This document shows positions 23,575 to 30,552 of a stretch of 40,035 nucleotides of DNA, piece after piece (the first letter of the stretch is position 1; every line of letters starts with the position of its first letter). The DNA comes from Clostridia bacterium (lineage in GTDB: Bacteria > Bacillota > Clostridia > Oscillospirales > Acutalibacteraceae), in the NCBI GenBank assembly GCA_900768075.1, contig CAAGBN010000081.1:1-40035 (forward strand), given 5' to 3'. Both the position numbers and the translations under genes were made by a program. A model generated the notes under the pieces. That model was given only the letters and a program-made list of their open reading frames with translations, had not been told where the DNA came from and searched no databases.

Positions 23575-24404
23575 TATTCTTCCTCCTGTAATGCTTTATA
23601 GATATCGCCTTTTTTAATACCCGTTTCCTTAGCCGCAGTTTTTGCCGCCATACTGATGCCCATACCCTCGGCGATATAGGTCTTTGCAAGTGCTATGGCA
23701 TCCTCGAGAGTTGCCTCATCCTCTTGAGATTCGGGTTTGCCTGAAATTATCAGCACAATCTCGCCTTTGAGCTTATCCTCTGCATATTTCACCGCAGCCG
23801 CTTCAAGGTCAGTACGGATAACCTCTTCGTGAATTTTTGTTATTTCACGCACTATTGCAAGCTCACGGTTACCTAAGGTTTCGTATAAATCCTTAAGTGT
23901 GGCACTTAATTTATGGGGTGCCTCATAAAAGACCATAGTGCGTTTTTCGTCTTTGATTGACTCGAGATGCTCACGGCGGGAAACCTTATTCATACTAAGA
24001 AAGCCCTCAAAAGTGAATCTGCCTACACTCATACCCGAAAGGGCAACTGCTGTTGCAAAGGCAGTGGGACCCGGCACACTCTGAACGGAAATACCGCTTT
24101 CGTGGCACAGTCTCACTAAATCTTCGCCCGGGTCGGACACTGCCGGCATACCTGCATCGGTAACAAGAGCGCAAGTCTCCCCTGCCAGTATTCTTCCTAC
24201 AATGACCTCGCCTTTTTCCCTGCGGTTATGCTCAAAATAGCTGATCATAGGCTTTTTAATATCAAAATGGTTAAGAAGCTTAAGGGTAACTCTCGTATCC
24301 TCTGCCGCTATAAAATCAACCTGCGAGAGTGTCTCTACAGCTCTCGGTGACATATCACCAAGGTTGCCTATAGGAGTACCCACTATATATAAAATTCCTG
24401 CCAT
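23574..24404 (-). CDS. rsmI: 16S rRNA (cytidine1402-2'-O)-methyltransferase RsmI
   Basis: Methylates the 2'-O of C1402 in 16S rRNA using SAM. The 276 residues are the usual length. Family motifs are present: LYIVGTPIGNLGDMSPRA at the N-terminus, AAEDTRVTLKLL, ALVTDAGMPAVSDPGE, PGPTAFATAVALSG, FEGFL and MVFYEAPHKL. It lies in a leftward series with tag upstream (27 bp) and the DUF4375-like gene downstream (1-bp overlap). Confidence 0.96.
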   Translation of the reverse strand: MAGILYIVGTPIGNLGDMSPRAVETLSQVDFIAAEDTRVTLKLLNHFDIKKPMISYFEHNRREKGEVIVGRILAGETCALVTDAGMPAVSDPGEDLVRLCHESGISVQSVPGPTAFATAVALSGMSVGRFTFEGFLSMNKVSRREHLESIKDEKRTMVFYEAPHKLSATLKDLYETLGNRELAIVREITKIHEEVIRTDLEAAAVKYAEDKLKGEIVLIISGKPESQEDEATLEDAIALAKTYIAEGMGISMAAKTAAKETGIKKGDIYKALQEEE

Positions 24405-24431
24405 AGTTACCTCCTGAAAATTGAATTCCCA

Positions 24432-24986
24432 TCAGAATTCCGAGTTATATTTAAAACATTCTTCATCGTGCGAGTAAATGAATCCTACTGCCTGAAGATA
24501 AGAATAAATTATGGTCGAGCCTACAAATCGCATACCTCTTTTATATAAGTCGGCTGAGACTTTGTCTGAAAGCTCCGATGTGGTTTTACCGACCTCATAT
24601 ATAATTTCACCCTTTGTGAAGGTGAGAAGATACTCATAAAAGCTACCATACTCACTCTGAATTACTTTGAAAATTCTGCTGTTATTCACTGCTGATTTAA
24701 TCTTCAGTGAGTTGCGGATAATATCTTTATTGCCCATCAGCTCAGCAATTTTCTTTTCATCGTATGCCAAAACCTTGTCTATATCAAAGCCGTCAAAGGC
24801 CTTTCGGAAGCTCTCTCTTTTATTGAGGACACACTCCCAGGAAAGCCCTGCCTGAAAGGACTCAAGTATCAGCATTTCGTAGAGATATTTATCATCAAAC
24901 TGTGGCTGACACCACTCCTCATCGTGATATTTCACATAGAGAGGGTTATTAAGATTACACCAGCTGCATCTTGTTTTATTATCCAT
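24432..24986 (-). CDS. tag: DNA-3-methyladenine glycosylase I
   Basis: Removes 3-methyladenine from DNA in base-excision repair. The 184 residues match TagA. Zinc ligands appear conserved: C7 and H21 (YHDEEW) at the N-terminus, and the His/Cys pair of HDEECFKY at the C-terminus. The ESFQAGLSW and GSTIIYSYLQAVG segments are typical. It starts 21 bp after the GH5 gene and probably shares its transcript. Confidence 0.95.
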   Translation of the reverse strand: MDNKTRCSWCNLNNPLYVKYHDEEWCQPQFDDKYLYEMLILESFQAGLSWECVLNKRESFRKAFDGFDIDKVLAYDEKKIAELMGNKDIIRNSLKIKSAVNNSRIFKVIQSEYGSFYEYLLTFTKGEIIYEVGKTTSELSDKVSADLYKRGMRFVGSTIIYSYLQAVGFIYSHDEECFKYNSEF

Positions 24987-25007
24987 AAATTATTCCTCTG
25001 CGGGATG

Positions 25008-26144
25008 TTATTCTTTATCAATAATCGCTTCTAAATATTCGGGATATACCACTTTCAATTCATTTCTGTCGATAATACCGAATGAATAAATATCATCACC
25101 GTTTGTAATTCCGTTATCCCATACCAAAGCTGAAAAGCCGAACTTTTCTGCAAGACTCAGATAAAACTCAGTGTTAGCTACAAGATTTTCTGTGTTGACT
25201 CTGTCTGTCCAACCGAACTCACTCTTGCATACACCGTAGCCCTTCTGAATGAAACGGCTGTGCATTCGTCTGAATGTGCTGTAAAGTGAGATTTTCTGTG
25301 AAAGATTCCACTGCTTTTCAGCATCCATAAATTCAGACTGATGAGCTGTTGAATAGTAATAATGCACCGATACAATAACTCTGTCATCTTCGGGAAGTCT
25401 CATAGCATCGATATTTTCATTAAGTCCGCTTGCCGCATAAGTCGGCATCATAACAAAGCGCTCTGCATTTTTACCGCCACTGCTTCTTATGATTTCAAGG
25501 ACAGCAAGGTTGAGTTCATTTACAACCTCTCTTGATTCAGCGTTGCCCATCCACTCGTCTTCTGTGCTCGTTACTCTCGGCTCATTCATAGTTTCAAAGA
25601 CAAGATTTTCGTCATAATCCTTGAATCTTTCGCAAATCTGCAACCATACCTTGCAGAGGATTTCCTTGGAAATCTCCTTGTGCTTTTCGTCAGTTATAAG
25701 CCAGAAAGCATCCTCGTGGTGAGTATTGATGATAACCTTCAGATTACATTCAAGTGCCCAATCAACTATCTGATTTACTCTGTCCATCCACTTAGCATCT
25801 ATAGTATAGTCAGGAGCATCACCTAAATGCTGAGACCAGGTCACAGGAATTCTCACCGAATCAAAGCCACATTCCTTAAGATAAGCTAAGAGCTCTTTGC
25901 TTGTTTCGGGATTGCCCCACATAGTCTCGCTTTCAAGACCAGCCTTCTCATCAGAATATTTTTCGCAGGCATCGAATGTATTGCCTAAGTTCCAGCCTCT
26001 GCCGAGAGATTGTGCGAACTCAACAGAGTCGGTAATTTCATATTTCGGGAAGAGGATAGCCTCTGCATTCAAGGCAAGTATGCACACTGCCGATATCAGA
26101 AGTACAGCTATAATTGTAAGTATTCTTCTGCCTTTGAGTTTCAT
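25008..26144 (-). CDS. Membrane-anchored or secreted GH5 endoglucanase
   Basis: A glycoside hydrolase family 5 enzyme, likely acting on cellulose, xyloglucan or another beta-glucan outside the cell. The N-terminal hydrophobic segment (ILTIIAVLLISAVCILAL) acts as signal or anchor. Catalytic-domain motifs: GWNLGNTFDA (50-59), VRIPVTW, IINTHHEDAF, acid/base E188 in MNEP, HYYYS (His261), and nucleophile E309 in KSEFGW, where the usual GEFG is SEFG. 378 residues, no carbohydrate-binding or dockerin module. A GGAGG site precedes ATG 26144. It leads GH5-tag-rsmI. Substrate is not certain. Confidence 0.9.
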   Translation of the reverse strand: MKLKGRRILTIIAVLLISAVCILALNAEAILFPKYEITDSVEFAQSLGRGWNLGNTFDACEKYSDEKAGLESETMWGNPETSKELLAYLKECGFDSVRIPVTWSQHLGDAPDYTIDAKWMDRVNQIVDWALECNLKVIINTHHEDAFWLITDEKHKEISKEILCKVWLQICERFKDYDENLVFETMNEPRVTSTEDEWMGNAESREVVNELNLAVLEIIRSSGGKNAERFVMMPTYAASGLNENIDAMRLPEDDRVIVSVHYYYSTAHQSEFMDAEKQWNLSQKISLYSTFRRMHSRFIQKGYGVCKSEFGWTDRVNTENLVANTEFYLSLAEKFGFSALVWDNGITNGDDIYSFGIIDRNELKVVYPEYLEAIIDKE

Positions 26145-26181
26145 ATTCTTCCTCCGTTTTTAGTTTCTGCTGTGAGTGGGT

Positions 26182-26260
26182 GCGGCTCCATTTAAATCGC
26201 TTTGCGATTTAAGGGCTGCCGTCGGCAGCCGGCCCGAACACAGTTCGGGCATGGAGCCGC
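26182..26260. repeat. Cloverleaf repeat, copy C
   Basis: The outer stem GCGGCTCCAT (26182-26191) pairs with ATGGAGCCGC (26251-26260); GTGGG/CCCAC extends it after a small bulge. The inner hairpins are TTAAATCGC-TTT-GCGATTTAA (26192-26212), GGCTGCC-GTC-GGCAGCC (26214-26230) and GCCCGAAC-ACA-GTTCGGGC (26232-26250). Hairpin 3 differs from copy A by compensatory pair changes. Confidence 0.9.
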
Positions 26261-26326
26261 CTCCCACCTCTTGCTGTGATTTAATTTTATAGTTTTTCTC
26301 CACAAAACCGGCTTGGCGGGAAATGA

Positions 26327-26504
26327 CTTCTTTTTTTCATCCAACTTCCCCGCAATTCTGCATTCTGCACTCTGCATTTATATTGCCCTCGCCGGGCAGG
26401 CATTACTTTTTGCTGTCGCCCAAAAAGTAATCAAAAACGCGATGTTATTTGGTGGAAAAAAGCTTCTCTTTTCATCCCACTCCCCCGCAATTCTGCATTA
26501 TGCA
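26327..26504. repeat. Direct repeats flanking an interspersed palindromic repeat
   Basis: A ~42-bp sequence ending GCAATTCTGCATTCTGCA (26327-26369) recurs with few changes at 26463-26504. Between them, 26379-26444 is a ~65-bp repeat with arms ATTACTTTTT/AAAAAGTAAT and trailer CGCGATG, also found at 30485-30548. This accounts for most of the 365-bp gap between GH5 and trmN6; no gene is seen. Confidence 0.75.
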
Positions 26505-26509
26505 TTCAA

Positions 26510-27250
26510 TTATTGGTGTCCTTCCATATAGTCACCGAACATAGCTCTGAATTCATCAGTGTTACTGCCGTCATCGTTTTTCATTACAAGCTCGCCCTCA
26601 ATGGTAACTCCGCTTTTACTGCCACGTTTACCCTCAACAAGCACAAGCCAGGGCTGTCTGCCTTTTCTTTCAACAACAAATCTTACACGCTTGACTTCAA
26701 TACCGCCTTGTCTCATTGAAACAATGATATCGCAAAGTCTTTCAGGACGGTGGCACATACAGAATCTTCCGCCGAATTTAAGAAGCTTTGATGCCGCCTG
26801 CACTGCATCGTCAATGTTACAGCAGACCTCATGTCTTGCAATACGCTGTGCCTCACCTATACTTTCTATACCTGTGCCAACAGGCTTATAAGGCGGATTC
26901 ATAGTTACAAGGTCAAACTTGCCATATTCCAACACACCCTTAAGGTTTCTCAGATCACAGTTGACAGGATTTATTCTGCCAACCATATCGTTGACCTCGA
27001 GAGACTTTTCAAGCTGACTGATAGCCTTGGGCTGAATATCAAGAGCATAAACCTCTTTGGTTATACCCTTGCACCATATCAGCGGTATAATGCCACAGCC
27101 TGTACCCATATCGCAGGCGATATCTTTTCTTTTGATGTTAGCAAAATTCGCAAGAAGCACCGCATCTGTGCCAAAGGTATGACTGTCAGAGGTAACGATG
27201 CTCATATTATTGCCAAGTGGCTCTATTCTTTCATCAGGGAGTAAATTCAA
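26510..27250 (-). CDS. trmN6: tRNA1(Val) (adenine37-N6)-methyltransferase-like (TrmN6/YfiC)
   Basis: A SAM-dependent N6-adenine methyltransferase, probably acting on tRNA. The N-terminal RIEPLGNNMSIVTSDSHTFGTDAVLLANF is the family lead-in, DMGTGCGIIPL is SAM motif I, and VTMNPPYKPVG carries the catalytic NPPY. CHRPERLCDI and the C-terminal VEGKRGSKSGV follow. The ORF opens at 27322, but the extra residues are hydrophobic and unlike the family. TTG 27250 after AGGTGA is preferred, with GTG 27259 as the alternative. Length is then 246, normal for the family. Confidence 0.88.
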   Translation of the reverse strand: MNLLPDERIEPLGNNMSIVTSDSHTFGTDAVLLANFANIKRKDIACDMGTGCGIIPLIWCKGITKEVYALDIQPKAISQLEKSLEVNDMVGRINPVNCDLRNLKGVLEYGKFDLVTMNPPYKPVGTGIESIGEAQRIARHEVCCNIDDAVQAASKLLKFGGRFCMCHRPERLCDIIVSMRQGGIEVKRVRFVVERKGRQPWLVLVEGKRGSKSGVTIEGELVMKNDDGSNTDEFRAMFGDYMEGHQ

Positions 27251-27311
27251 ACCTGTCACCTGCCCATAAAATACTATTATAATGATAGCATAAAACACTC
27301 CAAAAGTAAAG

Positions 27312-27344
27312 AATAAATCCACCCGTTAAACGAGTGGATTTATT
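27312..27344 (-). terminator. Terminator of PrsA-like gene
   Basis: AATAAATCCAC (27312-27322) pairs perfectly with GTGGATTTATT (27334-27344). On the minus strand CTTTACTTTT follows. Confidence 0.75.
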
Positions 27345-27356
27345 AATTAATTGATA

Positions 27357-29228
27357 TTAGCCGTGGTCGTGACCGTCGTCAGCTGAGTGACCTGCATTAG
27401 CTTTGATGTTTCTGATCTGCTGCTTAGCAAGTGAAACGATGAATTCTTCAACGCCGAGAAGTTCAGCATCAACCTTGCCGTCAATCTTAACATTGTCACC
27501 TGTTTCAAGTTCGGTAGCGAGCTTGTTGTACTCTTCTGCTGCAAGGTCATTTCTGATAATATCTGACCAGGTTGTCTTTACAGTTTTGATGAAGTACATA
27601 ACGTGGTAACCGTAAGTAGTTTCAACGATACCTACATCGCCGACTTTTCTGCCCTCTTCGAGTGCCCAGCCTTCATATTCAGCTACCATTTTACCCATAG
27701 GTACATCTTCATAGATACCGCCATCAGCAGCGTTACCGTCTTCTGAATACTTAACAGCGAGCTCTGCGAAAGCTTCTTCTGTCTTGTCACCGTCAAGGTA
27801 TTCCTTAAGGATATCCTGAGCCTTGTTGTAAAGTGCTGCATCTGTGTATTCATCTGTTTCAACTTCGATATCAACAGTTACATCATATGCGCTTGTATCA
27901 AGAACTTCAACCTTAACTTCTTCTTTTTCTTCTGCTTCTGCTTCTGCTTCAGCTTCAGCTTCAGCTTCAGTTTCAGCTTCTGTTTCAGTTGTTGCTTCTT
28001 CTTCGGGGAACTTAACAAGAATGTGTCTTACATCGTAAGTGATGTTATCAGCAGCCTTGTGTACGGGAGCAACCATCATAAATACAGTGTAGCCTACGCC
28101 TTCATTTTCAACAACATAGATTTCGCCTGCTTTTGTATCTGTGTCGATAGCCCACTTGAGGAAATCCTTATCTGATGACTCGTATGAAACTTCGTCATAT
28201 GAAACCTCATCAAGAAGAGTGAGAGTATCATCCTTCTTGTAATCCTCATACTTTTCGTTGCCTGCGCTGAGTTCAAATTCAGCAGCAACATCTGTGAATG
28301 AGTTACCGGGAGTCTTAAGATCTGCAACAAACTTGTCAGCCTTAGCCTTAGCGTCAGCCATAGTCTTGTCTGTTACTTCTTCTGTATCTGATTCGCCTTC
28401 TTTTTCAGCCTTTACAGTTACCTTTTCAGCGTCGATGCTGTAGTAACGAAGTGAAAGCACACCGTATGTTTCAAGTGACTTGAAGTATGTTTCTTCAATT
28501 TTTGCATCAGCATATGAAGCAGCAAATTCTTCTGACTTAACAGTCTGAACCTTAGTTGTGAGTGTCTGCTCTTCGATAATCTGTCTGAGAAGGTCAACTG
28601 TCATACCCTTGTGGAAGAATGTACGAAGATATGCAGGAAGTGAGTAGTTCATTTCCTTAGCGCCAGCCTTATAATCTTCAACCATTGCATCGATTTCAGC
28701 CATATCATTTTCGTCAAGAGCGATGCCGTTTTCTTCAGCATACTTAACAGAAGCCTTTACATATCTGAGGCTCTGCATAGCCTGATCAGCAAAGAAGTCT
28801 GTGAACATAGGATCTTCTACGCCTTCGATTTCACCGTCATATTTCTGCTCGTCGGGTGAAACGCTATAATCATAGCCTGTGTACATCTTACCCATACCCT
28901 CGCCGTAGTATGTGTCATACTGATATGAATACTGGAAGTAGTTATTGAAAGCTGATGAGTAATAGTAACCGTATTCAGCTGATGTTACTTCAACGTCACC
29001 TACATTAAAAGCTTTCTTGCCTCTTGCAAGAACACCTGAAGTGTTGATTGCAACAGCAGCAATACCTGCGATAAGAGCAACAACTACAATAGCAGCGATT
29101 GTCTTCTTCATACCCTTAGAAATGATAATTTTGTTATGCTTCTTAGCATTTTTCTTTGCAGCCTTTGCAATACGCGCTTTTCTTTCTTCGCGGTAAAGCT
29201 CAGCGGCTGTCTTTTCCTGTTTTGCCAT
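27357..29228 (-). CDS. PrsA/SurA-like membrane-anchored peptidyl-prolyl isomerase
   Basis: An extracytoplasmic folding factor with a parvulin (PpiC) domain. A basic cytosolic N-terminus precedes one membrane helix (about 43-63, IAAIVVVALIAGIAAVAI). Helical SurA_N-like chaperone regions and a degenerate parvulin-like region (about 245-400) follow. The parvulin domain begins at VRHILVKF near 405 but is split by an acidic Glu-Ala/Glu-Thr tract (about 411-436) before resuming at FAELAVKYSEDGNAADGG. The tail is His-rich (AGHSADDGHDHG). ATG 29228 (MAKQ) has AAAGGA 8 nt upstream, so it is chosen over ATG 29237. Monocistronic. Not a lipoprotein, unlike classical PrsA. Confidence 0.88.
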   Translation of the reverse strand: MAKQEKTAAELYREERKARIAKAAKKNAKKHNKIIISKGMKKTIAAIVVVALIAGIAAVAINTSGVLARGKKAFNVGDVEVTSAEYGYYYSSAFNNYFQYSYQYDTYYGEGMGKMYTGYDYSVSPDEQKYDGEIEGVEDPMFTDFFADQAMQSLRYVKASVKYAEENGIALDENDMAEIDAMVEDYKAGAKEMNYSLPAYLRTFFHKGMTVDLLRQIIEEQTLTTKVQTVKSEEFAASYADAKIEETYFKSLETYGVLSLRYYSIDAEKVTVKAEKEGESDTEEVTDKTMADAKAKADKFVADLKTPGNSFTDVAAEFELSAGNEKYEDYKKDDTLTLLDEVSYDEVSYESSDKDFLKWAIDTDTKAGEIYVVENEGVGYTVFMMVAPVHKAADNITYDVRHILVKFPEEEATTETEAETEAEAEAEAEAEAEEKEEVKVEVLDTSAYDVTVDIEVETDEYTDAALYNKAQDILKEYLDGDKTEEAFAELAVKYSEDGNAADGGIYEDVPMGKMVAEYEGWALEEGRKVGDVGIVETTYGYHVMYFIKTVKTTWSDIIRNDLAAEEYNKLATELETGDNVKIDGKVDAELLGVEEFIVSLAKQQIRNIKANAGHSADDGHDHG

Positions 29229-29266
29229 GAGATTCATCCTTTTCTCGAAAAATTTTATTACTCACT

Positions 29267-29295
29267 ATTTTATACTATATATATTGAAAAAGCAA
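29267..29295 (-). promoter_or_regulatory. Promoter of PrsA-like gene
   Basis: Minus-strand TTGCTT (29295-29290), a 17-bp spacer and TAAAAT (29272-29267). Confidence 0.65.
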
Positions 29296-29436
29296 GTGAT
29301 TTTTTTGATTTAAGTATTATATATCCATCTCAAACTTAAAAGAAGCTTAAATTTCTTCATAAAAAATAGTAAAATCCAATTATTTGGAGTCTGAACACCC
29401 TGTAATAAAATATAAAGTCTATTTTTGTCGATTGTA

Positions 29437-29465
29437 TTGACAAGTTGCAAAAAGCTAAATAGAAT
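29437..29465 (+). promoter_or_regulatory. Promoter of double-HTH regulator gene
   Basis: TTGACA (29437-29442), a 17-bp spacer and TAGAAT (29460-29465). Confidence 0.85.
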
Positions 29466-29475
29466 GAAATTATAA

Positions 29476-29489
29476 CGAACATTTGTTCT
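29476..29489. promoter_or_regulatory. LexA (SOS) box
   Basis: CGAAC-ATTT-GTTCT differs from the Firmicutes LexA/DinR half-site pattern CGAAC-N4-GTTCG at one end base. It lies 11 bp past the -10 box, at or just after the expected transcription start, where a bound repressor would block transcription. Confidence 0.7.
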
Positions 29490-29527
29490 TTCTTTGTCGA
29501 ACAAAATAAATTACGGAGGGTCAGAAA

Positions 29528-30166
29528 ATGAGAGAAAATGAAAATAACAGCTTCTATAAGTCAGATTATGAAAATGCACAGCTGGCATTCAGCCTATGGC
29601 AAAGCAAACAGCAGGAAACTATAGATGAATACCTTATAAGAAAAAGAAAAATCGAGCTGATACATCTTGTGAGACAGGTTATAGAGAACGAGCTCAGCAG
29701 CACTGATAAAGCTATAATACAGCTTTACTGGTACGACGGCAAAACCCTCTCGGAAACAGCTGCAATTTTAGGCACAAGCCACTCAACAATCAGCAGAAGA
29801 CTCGATAAAATAAACGATGTAATCTACAACAACCTAAAGTACGCTCTGCAGTATCGTTACGGCAAGGACTACTCCTCTTCGGTTAAGGTTATCATCAAAA
29901 ATAAGGATGCTATCCGATATTTTCCCAACCCAAATGACAGCATTTCGGGCCGTATAAAAAATCTCAGACTTTCTCAGGGCTTCAGCCTTAAGGATACCTG
30001 CGAAATGACGGGTATAAGTGAAAAGCGTCTTAGCGAAATAGAGGATGGTCATATTCAGGCCACTGCTGAAGACGTCAGACGTGTCGCTACCGCCTTTAAA
30101 ACATCGGGCGATTATATAATTTTCGGTAAAAGGAAAGGAGATTTTGCCAATGGATTTAACAATTAA
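29528..30166 (+). CDS. Double helix-turn-helix regulator (sigma-region-4-like plus XRE-like)
   Basis: A 212-residue cytosolic DNA-binding protein. Residues 55-100 (LSSTDKAIIQLYWYDGKTLS, then AAILGTSHSTISRRLDKI) look like sigma-70 region 4. Residues 140-190 (SGRIKNLRLSQGFSLKDTCE, then ISEKRLSEIEDG) look like an XRE HTH. No sigma region 2 is present, so it is a regulator rather than a complete sigma factor. GGAGG precedes ATG 29528. It has a strong promoter with a LexA-type box and is translationally coupled (17-bp overlap) to the small gene downstream. Target genes are unknown; a DNA-damage-responsive role is inferred from the box. Confidence 0.75.
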   Translation: MRENENNSFYKSDYENAQLAFSLWQSKQQETIDEYLIRKRKIELIHLVRQVIENELSSTDKAIIQLYWYDGKTLSETAAILGTSHSTISRRLDKINDVIYNNLKYALQYRYGKDYSSSVKVIIKNKDAIRYFPNPNDSISGRIKNLRLSQGFSLKDTCEMTGISEKRLSEIEDGHIQATAEDVRRVATAFKTSGDYIIFGKRKGDFANGFNN

Positions 30167-30377
30167 CGAGCTCTATGAGCAATATGAAAAGAGCATAGCC
30201 TTGCAGTCGGACATAATCGCAGCCTGCAGACGTGACCTTGACAGAGCAAAAAGCGCCCATAAGAACAAACAGGCAGCAGAAATCTCAAGGTATCTTCGAA
30301 TTCTTTACGACGAGAAAAACGAGCTTATGCTGAACGCTCACGAGCTGAGAAAATACATAGAAACAACACAAAGTTAA
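30150..30377 (+). CDS. 75-residue coiled-coil protein coupled to the double-HTH regulator
   Basis: A small charged helical protein (begins MDLTINELYEQYEKS) with heptad-like spacing over most of its length. It has no membrane segment and no recognised family. ATG 30150 has AAAGGAG about 9 nt upstream; the in-frame TTG at 30144 is too close to it. It overlaps the end of the regulator gene by 17 bp and is followed by a strong terminator, so the pair is a two-gene unit. It may be a partner or inhibitor of the regulator; this is inference from context. Confidence 0.7.
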   Translation: MDLTINELYEQYEKSIALQSDIIAACRRDLDRAKSAHKNKQAAEISRYLRILYDEKNELMLNAHELRKYIETTQS

Positions 30378-30396
30378 TACTTATTTGTACGCGACA

Positions 30397-30433
30397 AAAA
30401 CGGTGGTGAAGATTAGTTTCTTCCCACCGTTTT
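30397..30433 (+). terminator. Terminator of double-HTH regulator operon
   Basis: AAAACGGTGG (30397-30406) pairs perfectly with CCACCGTTTT (30424-30433). Confidence 0.8.
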
Positions 30434-30484
30434 ATGTTTATTGTAGTGCAGGCGCATCGTCAGCTATAAAAATCAGAATGTTTT

Positions 30485-30548
30485 TATATTGCGCTCGCCG
30501 CGTGGCATTACTTTTTGCTATCGCCCAAAAAGTAATCAAAACGCGATG
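30485..30548. repeat. Interspersed palindromic repeat, second copy
   Basis: About 65 bp nearly identical to 26379-26444: TATATTG(C)-CTCGCCG lead, ATTACTTTTT/AAAAAGTAAT arms around a 10-nt loop, and trailer ACGCGATG. It lies between convergent genes and ends 5 bp before the histidine kinase stop codon. Confidence 0.8.
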
Positions 30549-30552
30549 ATTT

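Noticed and set aside
27251..27322. Hydrophobic N-terminal extension of TrmN6-like protein
   Set aside because: It would be a membrane segment foreign to this cytosolic family and has no ribosome site; the start at 27250 follows AGGTGA.
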